From: Actinomadura meyerae
Lineage (GTDB): Bacteria > Actinomycetota > Actinomycetes > Streptosporangiales > Streptosporangiaceae
DNA: 64,000 nt
Assembly: GCF_900188445.1 (NCBI RefSeq)
Contig: NZ_FZOR01000032.1
Coordinates: 1-64,000, forward strand
Direction: 5' to 3'
Positions 8,844-17,945 of this stretch are shown piece after piece. The notes below the pieces were generated by a model that was given only the letters and a program-made list of their open reading frames with translations, was not told where the DNA came from and made no database searches. The position numbers and the translations under genes were made by a program. Positions within the stretch are counted from its first letter, which is position 1. Each line of letters begins with the position of its first letter.

Positions 8844-9047
8844 CTATCCGGCTTCGATGTACGCGTCGCGCAGGTAGTCGTGTACGGCCTGCTCGGGAAC
8901 CCGGAACGAGCGGCCCACACGGATGGCGGGAAGCTCGCCCGAGTGGACGAGGCGGTAGACGGTCATCTTGGACACCCGCATCACCGCCGCCACTTCGGCC
9001 ACGGTCAGGAACCTGACCTCGCTCAGAGGTCGCTCGCCTGAGGTCAT
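8844..9047 (-). CDS. Excisionase-family helix-turn-helix protein
   Basis: A 67-residue MerR/excisionase-type winged helix (FLTVAEVAAVMRVSKMTVYR, then LPAIRVGRSFRVPEQAVHDYL). This is the conserved actinobacterial relative of Rv0500A, found between proC and bS22 in mycobacteria. It is a predicted cytoplasmic DNA-binding protein and, despite the family name, no prophage is nearby. ATG 9047 has AGAGGG 7 nt upstream; a longer start at 9077 adds an unlikely Arg/Gly stretch. The targets are unknown. Confidence 0.85.
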   Translation of the reverse strand: MTSGERPLSEVRFLTVAEVAAVMRVSKMTVYRLVHSGELPAIRVGRSFRVPEQAVHDYLRDAYIEAG

Positions 9048-9398
9048 CGGACGCCCTCTTCCACACGTGCCGCGCACCGGCCCTTCGGGTGACTTTGATC
9101 ACGCACGTGTACTTCTCCAGCGTAAATCGCGTATCGGCAGTCGCAAGAGGGGAGTTCCGCACATTTCCGTATCCCGACCTGACCACCGGGTGACAGTGCT
9201 GCTCCCGCACGCAGCGTGGACGAAACGGCACCGACCGTGTCATGGCGAACGGTTGTCAACCGGGACCCCGCCTTGACCTGCGGTTCCGCAGTCACCGATG
9301 GCGCCGGGCGAGCCCATGAGCCCCGCTACGGCCGCCCTGTCACACCGCGTGACAGGCGATGCGGGCGCCAGTCCCGCCCAGCCCGGAGGTAAGGGGGC
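9048..9398. other. Intergenic region upstream of the HTH gene
   Basis: No gene is supported in these 351 bases. The part nearest the HTH gene is relatively AT-rich (9090-9160) and is the likely promoter for that minus-strand gene. I see no clear -10/-35 pair or palindrome. Confidence 0.4.
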
Positions 9399-10256
9399 TC
9401 AGTCCGCCGGGAGAAGCCCGGCGTGATCGAGGATGTAGGCGGTCAGCGGCGCGTAGTGGTGCGGGGAGACGCCGTCGTCCAGCGGCACGACCACGTCGAT
9501 CTTGCCTTCGGCGGCGCCGGCGAACAGCGCCGGGTCGTTACAGTCCGCGAACCCCACGGTGTCGATGCCCGCCTGGCCGGCGGCGCCGGCCCAGCCGTGA
9601 TCGGCGATGGCCAGATCCGGCCAGATATCAGGTTTAGCTTCCCCGGACCCCGCGAGAGCGCTATTGGCGGCCACGGGGGAGAGCTCGTAGAGCATGGCCT
9701 CCATCGGGTGCGGGTCGTGCGTGTGGTGCGTCCGGTGGTCGTCGCCCTCCAGCATCGCGACGCCCGGCTCGGCGTACACGATGCGGCGCAGCTCCGAGCC
9801 GCCGTAGCCGGTCTCGATCTCGTACGTCCAGCCGGCGGCGGGCGTCAGCACCCGGCAGCCCGCCCCGGCCAGCGCCCGCGCGACCGCCTGGTACAGCGGC
9901 GTCAGCGTCGCCGGATGGCCCGTCGCGACCACGACGTTCTCCCGGCGGCGGGCGGCCAGGCCGATGCGCTCGCCCATCGCCTCCAGCGTGTCGAGCGTGA
10001 TATCGGGGTCGATGGTGTCGTCCCCGAAGATGTGCCCGGGGTCGGGGTTCACGCCGCAGCGCTCCACCATCATCTCCAGCACGGCGCGCTCCGTCCACGA
10101 CGGCTTCAGCTCCAGGCCGAACTGGTAGTACGGGTTCCCGGCGGCCATCCGCCGGTAGTGCAGCAGGTTGTTCTGGCGCGGCGTCGCCACCTCGCCGGCG
10201 ATCATCGTCCGGACGAGGTGGGCGCGCAGCTCGCCCCGGCTCGGTGCCGTCTCCAT
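9399..10256 (-). CDS. Conserved actinobacterial protein, putative phosphatase
   Basis: A 285-residue cytoplasmic protein of a family I know only as 'phosphatase' in actinobacterial annotations. Visible landmarks are NPDPGHIFGDDTIDPDITLD near residue 70, VVVATGHPATLTPLYQAVA near 112, a His-rich stretch (DDHRTHHTHDPHP) near 177, and AIADHGWAGAAGQAG near 215. The Asp/His clusters could bind metal, but I cannot assign a catalytic mechanism. ATG 10256 has GAGG 9 nt upstream. It follows the acuC gene on the same strand with a 97-nt gap holding a tandem repeat. Confidence 0.75.
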   Translation of the reverse strand: METAPSRGELRAHLVRTMIAGEVATPRQNNLLHYRRMAAGNPYYQFGLELKPSWTERAVLEMMVERCGVNPDPGHIFGDDTIDPDITLDTLEAMGERIGLAARRRENVVVATGHPATLTPLYQAVARALAGAGCRVLTPAAGWTYEIETGYGGSELRRIVYAEPGVAMLEGDDHRTHHTHDPHPMEAMLYELSPVAANSALAGSGEAKPDIWPDLAIADHGWAGAAGQAGIDTVGFADCNDPALFAGAAEGKIDVVVPLDDGVSPHHYAPLTAYILDHAGLLPAD

Positions 10257-10300
10257 GGTCACGGGCCTCACTCGTCGCTCGTGGCTCGTCGTTCGTCGGT

Positions 10301-10345
10301 CTTCGGGTCGCCGCTGTTCGGGTCGCCGCTGTTCGGGTCGTGGCT
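10301..10345. repeat. Three 15-bp tandem copies between acuC and the phosphatase-like gene
   Basis: Copies at 10301-10315, 10316-10330 and 10331-10345 follow the unit GTTCGGGTCGCCGCT, with one change in copy 1 and two in copy 3. The repeat fills about half of the 97-nt spacer between two minus-strand genes. Confidence 0.8.
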
Positions 10346-10353
10346 CGCCCGCA

Positions 10354-11568
10354 TCACACGTCGGTCATCGGGTCGAGGCCGTGCTCGGGGAACACCGCCC
10401 GCCGGGTCGCCAGGACCGCCTGGTCGACCGGGTTCGCCGGGTCGTAGCCGTCCCCCCACGTGGCGCCTTCCACCACCTCGGTCCCGTCCGTCATCCGGCG
10501 GGGGGCCACCTCGTCCGTGCGCAGCCGGACGAACTCGCGCCACGGCTCCGGGGTCGCGGTGTCCGGCGGGATGCGGCCGCCCGCCGCCTCGGCGAGCAGG
10601 TGCGTCCACGCGCGCGGGACGACCTGGACCAGCTCGTACCCGCCGCCGCCGGTGAGCACCCAGCGCCCTCCGGCGGTCTCGTGCGCCAGCCGGTGCAGCC
10701 GCTCGTAGGCCGTCCGCTGCCCGTCCACGCTGAGGATCAGATGCGCGAGCGGGTCGAGCGCGTGCCCGTCGGCGCCCTGCTGGGTGACGAGGACGTCGGG
10801 CCGGAACCGGTGCAGCAGCGGCGGGACGATCGCGTCGAACGCGCGCAGCCACGGCCGGTCGCCGGTGCCGGGCGGCAGCGAGATGTTGACGGACGTGCCC
10901 TCGGCGCCCGTCTCGTCGGGGAACCCGGTGCCGGGGAACAGCGTGCGCGGCGACTCGTGCAGGCTGATCGTCAGCACCCGCGGGTCGTCGTAGAACGCGG
11001 CCTGGACGCCGTCGCCGTGGTGGACGTCGATGTCGACGTAGGCGACGCGCTCGGCGCCGTTCTCCAGCAGCCAGGCGATCGCGATCGCGGGGTCGTTGTA
11101 GACGCAGAAGCCGCTGGCGGCGCCGGCGAGCGCGTGGTGCAGGCCGCCGGAGACGTTCGCGGCGTGCTCGGCCCCGCCCGTCCACACGGCCTCGGCGGCG
11201 GCCACCGACGCGCCCGCGACCAGGGCGGACGCCTCGTGCATGCCGAGGAAGATCGGGTTGTCGGTGGTACCGAGCCCGTGCCGCCCGTCGGGCAGCCCGG
11301 TCGTCCCGGCGTGCTTGACCGCCGCGATGTAGGACTCCTCGTGGACGAGCCGCAGCAGCTTGTCGCCGGCCGCCTCGAACGGCGACACGCGCACGTTGGG
11401 CCGGCTCAGGACGCCGAGCTCGCGCGCCAGCGCCATCGTCAGCTCGACGCGCACCGGGTTCATCGGATGCCCGGGGCCGAAGTCGTAGGAGATGAGCCGC
11501 TCGTCCCAGAAGATCGTCAATCCGCAGTTCTCGGGCTCGGAGGATGGGGACGAATCGGGACCGCTCAT
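10354..11568 (-). CDS. acuC: AcuC-like histone-deacetylase-family protein
   Basis: A 404-residue zinc-dependent deacylase of the class I/II HDAC superfamily. Catalytic landmarks are the His pair in GGLHHALAG (about residue 142), the metal-binding DIDVHHGDG (about 176-184) and GADGH (about 268-272). In Bacillus, AcuC deacetylates acetyl-CoA synthetase; a role in protein or small-molecule deacetylation is therefore likely, but no acs gene is nearby. ATG 11568 is preceded by GAGG. The gene is divergent from the esterase gene at 11731. Confidence 0.88.
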   Translation of the reverse strand: MSGPDSSPSSEPENCGLTIFWDERLISYDFGPGHPMNPVRVELTMALARELGVLSRPNVRVSPFEAAGDKLLRLVHEESYIAAVKHAGTTGLPDGRHGLGTTDNPIFLGMHEASALVAGASVAAAEAVWTGGAEHAANVSGGLHHALAGAASGFCVYNDPAIAIAWLLENGAERVAYVDIDVHHGDGVQAAFYDDPRVLTISLHESPRTLFPGTGFPDETGAEGTSVNISLPPGTGDRPWLRAFDAIVPPLLHRFRPDVLVTQQGADGHALDPLAHLILSVDGQRTAYERLHRLAHETAGGRWVLTGGGGYELVQVVPRAWTHLLAEAAGGRIPPDTATPEPWREFVRLRTDEVAPRRMTDGTEVVEGATWGDGYDPANPVDQAVLATRRAVFPEHGLDPMTDV

Positions 11569-11730
11569 GACCTCACGGTATCGCGAGCGTCACGTGGCCT
11601 GGCTCACAGGCCGAGCGGCCCCCCGTGCCCATCCGGTGCCCGCCCGGCCCGCTTTCGGCAGTGTGACGTGAGTTACCCGCCAAAAACGGGCATACCGATC
11701 ACACGACACGAAAACACCAAAGGGGGGTCC

Positions 11731-12711
11731 ATGGACAGCCCGAGCGTTCGCAGCCGAGCGATCAGCAGCGCTCTGCGCCTGGGCGTCCGGCCTCTCCTGC
11801 AGTACCTCCCCGGCCACACCACCGGGCTCCGGACCGCCCGTTCCACGGTGGACGCCGCCTCATTACTGATGCGGCCCCACCCCGGTGTGCGGATCGAGGG
11901 ACTGGACGAGCGGCAGGAGGAGGACGGCGAGGAACGCCAGGTCAGAGGCGAGTGGGTCGCCCCGCGCGACGCCGCCGAAGGCAGGCGGCCCCGCGGAGCC
12001 GTGCTCTACCTGCACGGCGGCGGCTACGTGGCCTGCTCGCCGCGCACCCACCGGCCGATGACGTCGCGGCTCGCGCACGACACCGGGCTGCCCGTCCTCG
12101 CGCTGCGGTACCGGCTGGCGCCCGAGCACCCGTTCCCGGCGCCGCTGGAGGACGCCGTCGCCGCGTACCGGTGGCTGCTCGCGCGGGGCGTGCCCGCGTC
12201 CCGCATCGTGATCGCGGGCGACTCGGCCGGCGGCCACCTCGCCGCCGTGCTCGCCGGGGAGATCTGCCGGCTGGAACTGCCGAACCCCGCCGGGATCACG
12301 CTGTTCTCCCCGTGGGTGGACCTGACCTGCGAGCTGTCCATCCAGGCGCAGGAGCGCGCCCGCGACCCGTACATCAGCGCCGCCTCCGCGCGGCGGATCG
12401 CGCGGCTCGTGGTGGGCCCGGCCGGTTTCGACGACCCGCGGCTCGCCCTGCTGACCTGCGCGTGGACGGACATGCCGCCCGTCCTCATCCAGGTCGGCGG
12501 CGCCGAGGTGCTGCGCACCGAGGCCGAGGCGTTCGCCGAGGCGCTGCGCGAGGCCGGCGGGGACTGCGAGCTCCAGGTCTGGAACGGCCAGATGCACGTC
12601 TTCCAGATCCTTAACCGCGTCCTGCCCGAGGCCGGCGAGGCGATGGACCACGCGGCCCGCTTCATCCAGTCCGTCACCGGCAAGCCGAAAGGGCGCACCA
12701 AGGCGGCCTAG
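11731..12711 (+). CDS. Alpha/beta hydrolase, hormone-sensitive-lipase family esterase
   Basis: A 326-residue esterase with the HSL-family oxyanion motif HGGGY (95-99) and nucleophile Ser165 in GDSAGG. The catalytic His lies near residue 290 (NGQMHVF) with an Asp/Glu some 30 residues earlier (GGAEVLRTEAE). It has no signal peptide; the first 25 residues are mildly hydrophobic. Short-chain acyl esters are the usual substrates of this family. GGGGGG lies 3-8 nt before ATG 11731, which decides the start. The gene is divergent from acuC across a 162-bp gap. Confidence 0.88.
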   Translation: MDSPSVRSRAISSALRLGVRPLLQYLPGHTTGLRTARSTVDAASLLMRPHPGVRIEGLDERQEEDGEERQVRGEWVAPRDAAEGRRPRGAVLYLHGGGYVACSPRTHRPMTSRLAHDTGLPVLALRYRLAPEHPFPAPLEDAVAAYRWLLARGVPASRIVIAGDSAGGHLAAVLAGEICRLELPNPAGITLFSPWVDLTCELSIQAQERARDPYISAASARRIARLVVGPAGFDDPRLALLTCAWTDMPPVLIQVGGAEVLRTEAEAFAEALREAGGDCELQVWNGQMHVFQILNRVLPEAGEAMDHAARFIQSVTGKPKGRTKAA

Positions 12712-12759
12712 CGTCCGGCGCGACGGAGGGACGGGCCTGCGGCCAGCAGCGGGCCGTGG

Positions 12760-13194
12760 CTAGAAGCGGCCCGCGGCCTCGGGCTCCAGGGCGTCCTCCT
12801 CCGAGCGGCGGCGACCGCCCGCCACGAAGAACCCGGCCAGCGCGGCCAGCGCGGCGCCGCCCTCACCCACCAGGCTGATCGTCTTGTCGAGGTACCAGAC
12901 GGGCTCGTGCATGTCGGGCAGCGGGCCGAGCGCGCCGGGGTCGGCGTAGTAGTAGAGGACGACGGCGCCGGCCGCGCTCGCCGCGACGAGGAACGCCAGC
13001 GCGTACGCCCAGCGGGACGCGTAGGTGAGGACGATGACGGCGACCACCCCCGCGACCGCCGCCTGGATCCGGAAGAGGTCGTCGCCTCCGATGGACCCGC
13101 CCTCGACGTAGGCCATGTCGGGCGCGAACATCCAGTGCACGATCGCGTCGGCCGCCAGCCCGGCGGCGACGATCAGGCGGAGTATGAGTCCCAT
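12760..13194 (-). CDS. Small four-helix integral membrane protein
   Basis: A 144-residue protein with four predicted membrane helices: residues about 3-20, 45-63, 67-86 and 105-123 (the last containing GEGGAALAALAGFFVAGG). The loops carry MFAPDMAYVEGGSIGG and DPGALGPLPDMHEPVWY. It ends in a charged cytoplasmic tail. I do not recognise the family with certainty. The start at ATG 13194 is preceded by AGGGG at very short spacing, so a start at 13230 remains possible. It lies downstream of proC on the same strand and converges with the esterase gene. Confidence 0.7.
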   Translation of the reverse strand: MGLILRLIVAAGLAADAIVHWMFAPDMAYVEGGSIGGDDLFRIQAAVAGVVAVIVLTYASRWAYALAFLVAASAAGAVVLYYYADPGALGPLPDMHEPVWYLDKTISLVGEGGAALAALAGFFVAGGRRRSEEDALEPEAAGRF

Positions 13195-13297
13195 ACCCCT
13201 AACACGAGTCCGCCCCCATGACCGGCTCAATGTTCAAAGATGAACTTTTCATGAGAACCGCCGCGGGCGGGGTGGGCACGGGCGGAGGGGCGCTTCG

Positions 13298-14098
13298 TCA
13301 GCCGCTCGCGAGCTCGCGGCCCCGGTTGCGGGCCGCCTCGATGGCCTCCAGCACCGCGGCGCGGACGCCGTGCCGCTCCAGCTCCCGGATCGCCGAGATC
13401 GTCGTCCCGCCCGGCGAGGTCACCGCCTCGCGCAGCAATACCGGGTGCTCGCCGGAGTCGCGCAGCATCACCGCCGCGCCGACCGCCGACTGGATCACCA
13501 TCTCCAGCGCGGCGGCGCGCGGCATGCCGAGCAGGATGCCGGCGTCCACCATCGCCTCGACCAGGTAGTAGAAGTACGCGGGGCCGCTGCCGGACAGGGC
13601 CGTCGCGCCGTCCTGCAGCGACTCGGGGATGCGCAGCACCTTCCCGACCGGGGACAGCAGCTCCTCGGCCAGCTTCAGGTGCTCCTCCGCCGCGTGCGAC
13701 CCGGGCGAGATCACGCTCATCGCCTCGTCCACGTGCACCGGCGTGTTCGACATGACCCGCACGACCGGGACGCCGTCCGGCAGCCTCGCCTCGATGAACC
13801 CGGTGGTGATGCCGGCCGCCATCGAGACCACCAGCCGGCCGGGCGGCACGTGCGCGCCGATCTCCTCCAGCAGGGCGCCCATGTCCTGCGGCTTCACCGC
13901 GAGGACCAGGGTCTCCGCCGTCGCCGCGGCCTCCGCGTTCGGCACGACCTCGACGCCGTACCGCTCGCGCAGCAGCGCGCCGCGCTCCTCCCGGCGCGCG
14001 GTCGCCATCAGCTCGGACGGGCGGCGGCCGGCCCGGAGCACCCCGGACAGCAGCGCCTCGCCCATCTTCCCGGCACCCAGAATCGCGATCATCGGCAT
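13298..14098 (-). CDS. proC: Pyrroline-5-carboxylate reductase
   Basis: A 266-residue cytoplasmic enzyme catalysing the last step of proline synthesis, NAD(P)H-dependent reduction of P5C. The Rossmann motif ILGAGKMGEAL (5-15) binds the cofactor. VLAVKPQDM (about 66-74) and the P5CR signature region SGSGPAYFYYLVEAM, then ALEMVIQSAVGAAVML and TSPGGTT, are all present. Length is standard. It lies 45 nt downstream of putB on the same strand, an unusual pairing of opposing steps. Confidence 0.95.
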   Translation of the reverse strand: MPMIAILGAGKMGEALLSGVLRAGRRPSELMATARREERGALLRERYGVEVVPNAEAAATAETLVLAVKPQDMGALLEEIGAHVPPGRLVVSMAAGITTGFIEARLPDGVPVVRVMSNTPVHVDEAMSVISPGSHAAEEHLKLAEELLSPVGKVLRIPESLQDGATALSGSGPAYFYYLVEAMVDAGILLGMPRAAALEMVIQSAVGAAVMLRDSGEHPVLLREAVTSPGGTTISAIRELERHGVRAAVLEAIEAARNRGRELASG

Positions 14099-14143
14099 AC
14101 CTTGACGTGGGGATTCAACGACCGGTCCAGCCTATCGGCCGGG

Positions 14144-15073
14144 TCAGGAGCGCCTGGCGAGGGAGCGCGCGAAGAGGCGCAGGTTGGCCGGACGTTCCGC
14201 CATGCGGCGCATGAAGTACTCGTACCACTCGGGCCCGTAGGGGACGTAGGTGCGCACCTGCGCGCCCTGCGCGGCCAGCCTGCGCTGCTCCTGCGAGCGC
14301 ACGCCGTACAGCATCTGGTACTCGAACGTGCCCGGGTCGCGCTCGTGCAGGACCGACAGTGCCTCGGCGATCTCGATGAGCCGGGGGTCGTGGGTGGCGA
14401 TCATCGGGTAGCCCTTGCCCGCCATCAGGACCTTCATACAGCGGACGTACGACCTGTCGATCTCTTCCTTGTCGGAGAAGGCCACCGATGCGGGAGCCGC
14501 GTACGCGCCCTTGCACAGCCTTACCCGCGAACCCTCGTAGGCCAGTTCCGTGCAGTACTCCTCTGCCCGCCGCAGATACGCCTGGACGACGGCCCCCACG
14601 TCCGGGTGGTCGCGCCGCAGTTCCTGGACGATCCGGAGGTTCGAATCGACGGTGGTGTGCTCCTCCGTGTCGATGGTCACCGTCGTACCGGCGTCACGTG
14701 CGGCCGTGCAGACGCGTCTGGCGTTCTCCAGGGCGAGGTCTTCGCCGAGGGACTGACCGATGGCCGACAGCTTCAGCGACACCTCGGCGCGCACACCGAG
14801 ACCGGCCTCCCCCAGCCGTTCCAGCAGCTCGACGTAGCGCCGGACGTTCGCCTCGGCACCCCCCTCGTCCTGCATGTCCTCGCCCAGGACGTCCAGGGTG
14901 ACGAGCCTGCCCTCGCCGATGAGCCGCTCCGTGACGCGCGCGGCGTCCTCGATGGTCTCGCCCGCGATGAAGCGCCGGACGACGTCGCCGGTGAACGGCG
15001 CGGTCTCCACCAGCCTGCGCGCGCCGCCGCTGCGCGACGCGGCGAGCAACGCCTGACGAAGCACTGTGCGCAC
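14144..15073 (-). CDS. Proline dehydrogenase (monofunctional, FAD)
   Basis: A 309-residue PutB-type enzyme oxidising proline to P5C. Beta/alpha-barrel motifs include VSLKLSAIGQSL (about 98-109), TIDTEEHTTVD (about 132-142), RVRLCKGAY (about 183-191), ATHDPRLIE and FEYQMLYGVR (about 250-259). These match the FAD- and substrate-binding elements of the family. No aldehyde dehydrogenase domain or gene is adjacent, so P5C oxidation must be encoded elsewhere. GTG 15073 or the nearby GTG 15066 could start it; the latter has GGGGG about 7 nt upstream. Confidence 0.92.
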   Translation of the reverse strand: MRTVLRQALLAASRSGGARRLVETAPFTGDVVRRFIAGETIEDAARVTERLIGEGRLVTLDVLGEDMQDEGGAEANVRRYVELLERLGEAGLGVRAEVSLKLSAIGQSLGEDLALENARRVCTAARDAGTTVTIDTEEHTTVDSNLRIVQELRRDHPDVGAVVQAYLRRAEEYCTELAYEGSRVRLCKGAYAAPASVAFSDKEEIDRSYVRCMKVLMAGKGYPMIATHDPRLIEIAEALSVLHERDPGTFEYQMLYGVRSQEQRRLAAQGAQVRTYVPYGPEWYEYFMRRMAERPANLRLFARSLARRS

Positions 15074-15130
15074 CCCCCGGTCCTCGTCCGTGCCTCCGCG
15101 TCCCAGGTTAAGCCCGCGGCCGCGCGGAGA

Positions 15131-16312
15131 TCACGAGACGGTGCCGAGGCTGTTGCCGCCGCCGTGCCGCTGGACGTACTCGGCCATGCGCGCGGACTTG
15201 ACCGCCTCGAACAGCTGCTTCGACTTCGCCGGATCCAGCAGCACGACGCTCTGCTTGGCGCGCGTCCCGGTGCCTTTGAACGGCAGCGTCATGAACACCA
15301 CGTCCGAGGCGCGGACGCTGCGCATGCTCAACACCAGCGACCGCAGGTGGCCGCCCGACACGCCGTCGTCCACGCTGATCGACTTGGTGAGCGCGGACAG
15401 GAACCGGTCCAGCTTGAGCGGGTTGGTGAGCGTGCCGCGGTCGGCGGCCTGCTTGGCGAGGGCGCCGAGGAACGCCTGCTGGCGCTTGATCCGGTCGAAG
15501 TCGCCATTCGGCAGGTTGTAGCGCTGGCGGACGAACAGCAGCGCCTCCTCGCCGTCCAGCTTCTGCCTGCCCGCCGTCCACTGCTTCTTGCGGGCCGGGT
15601 CGTACACGCTCTGCTTGATGTTGACGGTGACGCCGCCGAGCGCGTCCGTCATCGTCTTGAACCCCTCGAAGTCGATCGCGCCGTAGTGGTCGATCCGGAT
15701 CCCGGTGAGGCCCTCCAGCGTCTCGATCAGCAGCTTCGGCCCGCCGAACGAGAACGCCGCGTTGATCTTCTGCTTGCCGTAGCCGGGGATCTCCACCCAC
15801 GAGTCGCGCGGGAAGGAGATGATGTACGCCTTCTTCCGGTCCGCGGGCAGGTGCAGCAGCATGATCGTGTCGGTGCGCTGCTGGCCCGGCTTCCAGACGT
15901 CGTTGCCCTCGCCGGTCGTGGCGCTCTCCGCGCGCGAGTCGGACCCGACGAGCAGCCAGTTCTCGGTGCCCTCCACGTTCCGCTCCGGACGGTTCGGGCC
16001 CTCGCCCGGCATGACGTTCTTCTGCCGGTCGATGTTGCCGAGGTAGGACGACTGGCGCTGCCACGCCAGGCCGCCGATCCCGGCCGCGAGCAGCGCGACG
16101 AACACGCCCACGGCGATCAGGACGCGCGGCCACCGGCGCTTGCGCTGCCGCTCCGCGCCGTCGGCGCCCGCCCAGAACGCGTCGTCGGCCTCGGACTTCC
16201 CCGCCGCCTGCGGCGGGGGCCCCTCCCCCGGCGGCGGGGGCGCGGCCGCGTGCGGCGCTGCCTGCTGCCCTGCCTGGGGCCCCTGCGACCCGGGATGTTC
16301 TGGCGCGGTCAT
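15131..16312 (-). CDS. LytR-CpsA-Psr (LCP) family cell-wall glycopolymer ligase
   Basis: A 393-residue type II membrane protein. The first 60 residues are Pro/Gly/Ala-rich and cytoplasmic, residues 62-84 form the membrane anchor, and the rest is extracytoplasmic. The LCP domain contains QRTDTIMLLHL, SFPRDSWVEIPGYGKQKINA, and FVRQRYNLPNGDFDRIKRQQ, including the Arg and Asp residues that bind the polyprenyl-pyrophosphate substrate. LCP proteins attach teichoic acids, arabinogalactan or capsule to peptidoglycan. ATG 16312 starts at the Pro-rich tail; upstream extension lacks a ribosome binding site. It lies 57 nt from putB. Confidence 0.9.
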   Translation of the reverse strand: MTAPEHPGSQGPQAGQQAAPHAAAPPPPGEGPPPQAAGKSEADDAFWAGADGAERQRKRRWPRVLIAVGVFVALLAAGIGGLAWQRQSSYLGNIDRQKNVMPGEGPNRPERNVEGTENWLLVGSDSRAESATTGEGNDVWKPGQQRTDTIMLLHLPADRKKAYIISFPRDSWVEIPGYGKQKINAAFSFGGPKLLIETLEGLTGIRIDHYGAIDFEGFKTMTDALGGVTVNIKQSVYDPARKKQWTAGRQKLDGEEALLFVRQRYNLPNGDFDRIKRQQAFLGALAKQAADRGTLTNPLKLDRFLSALTKSISVDDGVSGGHLRSLVLSMRSVRASDVVFMTLPFKGTGTRAKQSVVLLDPAKSKQLFEAVKSARMAEYVQRHGGGNSLGTVS

Positions 16313-16383
16313 GGCGCAGAAGCTACCAGCAGGATCGACCGGGGATGGCCCACTTCGCCCTGCCTGTCCGGGTTGGCCGCAGG

Positions 16384-17118
16384 CTAGGCGGTGCGGCGCC
16401 GGAGCGTGACCGCGCCCAGCACCAGCGCCCCGACCGTGAAGGCGGCGATGACGACCACGTCCACCACCAAGGTGCCGGTGAAGTCGGGCCGGGCACTGAT
16501 CTCTTGCATGCCCTCCACCGCGTACGACAGCGGCAGGACGTCCGCGATGGCCCGCAGCCAGGACGCCATGTCCTCGCGCGGGACGATCAGCCCGCACAGC
16601 AGCGTCTGCGGCAGGACGAACGCGGGCATGAACTGGACGGCCTGGAACTCGGTCCGCGCGAACGCGCTGGCGAACAGGCCGAGCGCCATGCCGAGCAGGG
16701 CGTCCAGGACGGAGACGAGCACCAGCGAGCCGAGCGAGCCGGTCAGGTCGAGGCCCAGCCACGTCAGCGAGATCGCCAGCACCACCGCGATCTGGACCAG
16801 CGCGATCAGCCCGAACGCGAGCGCGTAGCCGAGCAGCAGGTCGAGCTTGCCGAGCGGCATGGTCATCAGCCGCTCCAGGGTGCCGCTCGTCCGCTCCCGG
16901 AGGGTGGCGACGCTGGCGACGACGAACATCACGATGAACGGGAACAGCCCGAGCAGCATCGGGCCGATCCGGTCGAAGAGCATCGGCTCGTCGAACACGT
17001 AGCGCAGCAGGATCATCAGCAGCGCCGGCACGCCGATGAGCAGCCCGAGCGTGCGGTGGTCGTGCCTGAGCTGCGCCAGGATGCGCCGCGTCGTGGCGAG
17101 CGTGATCGCCGTGTTCAT
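16384..17118 (-). CDS. ABC-2 type transporter permease
   Basis: A 244-residue integral membrane protein with six predicted helices, the ABC-2 permease architecture used for drug or lipid export. A characteristic segment is RERTSGTLERLMTMPLGKLDLLLGY, between helices 2 and 3 (about residues 73-97), typical of drug-export permeases. Its ATG overlaps the stop of the ATPase gene in an ATGA (17115-17118), so subunits are made in a coupled way. The substrate is not predictable. Confidence 0.9.
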   Translation of the reverse strand: MNTAITLATTRRILAQLRHDHRTLGLLIGVPALLMILLRYVFDEPMLFDRIGPMLLGLFPFIVMFVVASVATLRERTSGTLERLMTMPLGKLDLLLGYALAFGLIALVQIAVVLAISLTWLGLDLTGSLGSLVLVSVLDALLGMALGLFASAFARTEFQAVQFMPAFVLPQTLLCGLIVPREDMASWLRAIADVLPLSYAVEGMQEISARPDFTGTLVVDVVVIAAFTVGALVLGAVTLRRRTA

Positions 17119-17864
17119 GTCGGACTCCCGGCCCTCTCGGTGATCAGGTGCAGGAACGCCGCCTCGAGGTCGGGCGTGCCGGTGCGGGCGCGCAGCCCCT
17201 CCGGGGTGCCGTCGGCGAGGACGGCGCCCTCGCGCATCAGCAGCAGCCGGTCGGTGCGGCCCGCCTCGTCCATCACGTGGCTGGACACCACGAGCGTCGC
17301 GCCCTGGTCGGCCAGCTCGCGGAACAGCTCCCACAGCTCCTGCCGCAGCACCGGATCGAGGCCCACGGTCGGCTCGTCCAGGACGACGAGCTCCGGCGAG
17401 CCGAGCAGCGCCACGGCGAGGTTGACGCGGCTGAGCTGCCCGCCGGACAGCGTCGCCGCCGTCTGGTCGCGGCTGCGGCCGAGCCCGACCTCGTCGATGA
17501 CGCGGTCGACGTCCGAGCGCGGCGCGCGCAGCACGGACGCGAAGTAGCGCAGGTTCTCGGCGACGGTGAGGTCGGCGTACACGGCGGGCGACTGCGTCGC
17601 GTACCCGACGCGGTGCCGCAGCCCCGCCGACCCGGCGGGCTCGCCGAGCACGGTCACGGTGCCGCCCGCCACGATCTGGACGCCGACGAGCGCCCGGATC
17701 AGCGTGGTCTTCCCGCAGCCGCTCGGGCCGAGCAGCCCGACGATCGAACCGCGCGGGATGTCGAAGGTGAGCCCGTGCAGCACCTCCCGGCCGCCGCGCA
17801 CGACCCGCAGGTCCCGGACCCGGACCGCCGGCTCGGCCGCACCCTCCGGACTAAAACTCATCAT
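17115..17864 (-). CDS. ABC transporter ATP-binding protein
   Basis: A 249-residue nucleotide-binding subunit with Walker A GPSGCGKTT (46-54), signature LSGGQ (about 139-143), Walker B LVVLDEP and the switch His in SSHVMDEA. It pairs with the permease encoded immediately downstream to form an ABC-2 exporter. A start at ATG 17864 or 17861 is possible. The neighbouring TetR gene ends 82 nt upstream and is the obvious candidate regulator. The gap contains an AT-rich stretch (17866-17880) that could be the operator. Confidence 0.92.
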   Translation of the reverse strand: MMSFSPEGAAEPAVRVRDLRVVRGGREVLHGLTFDIPRGSIVGLLGPSGCGKTTLIRALVGVQIVAGGTVTVLGEPAGSAGLRHRVGYATQSPAVYADLTVAENLRYFASVLRAPRSDVDRVIDEVGLGRSRDQTAATLSGGQLSRVNLAVALLGSPELVVLDEPTVGLDPVLRQELWELFRELADQGATLVVSSHVMDEAGRTDRLLLMREGAVLADGTPEGLRARTGTPDLEAAFLHLITERAGSPT

Positions 17865-17945
17865 GTGTTGAATTTAAGCGCGCGGTGGTCCCCGGTCAAG
17901 ACGTGGGCATGGAGCACCCGGGGGAATGCGCGGGGAGCGGGACGG

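Noticed and set aside
13370..16387. Plus-strand open frame of 1005 codons opposite proC, putB and the LCP gene
   Set aside because: It is a shadow of three well-identified genes, with no motif of its own.
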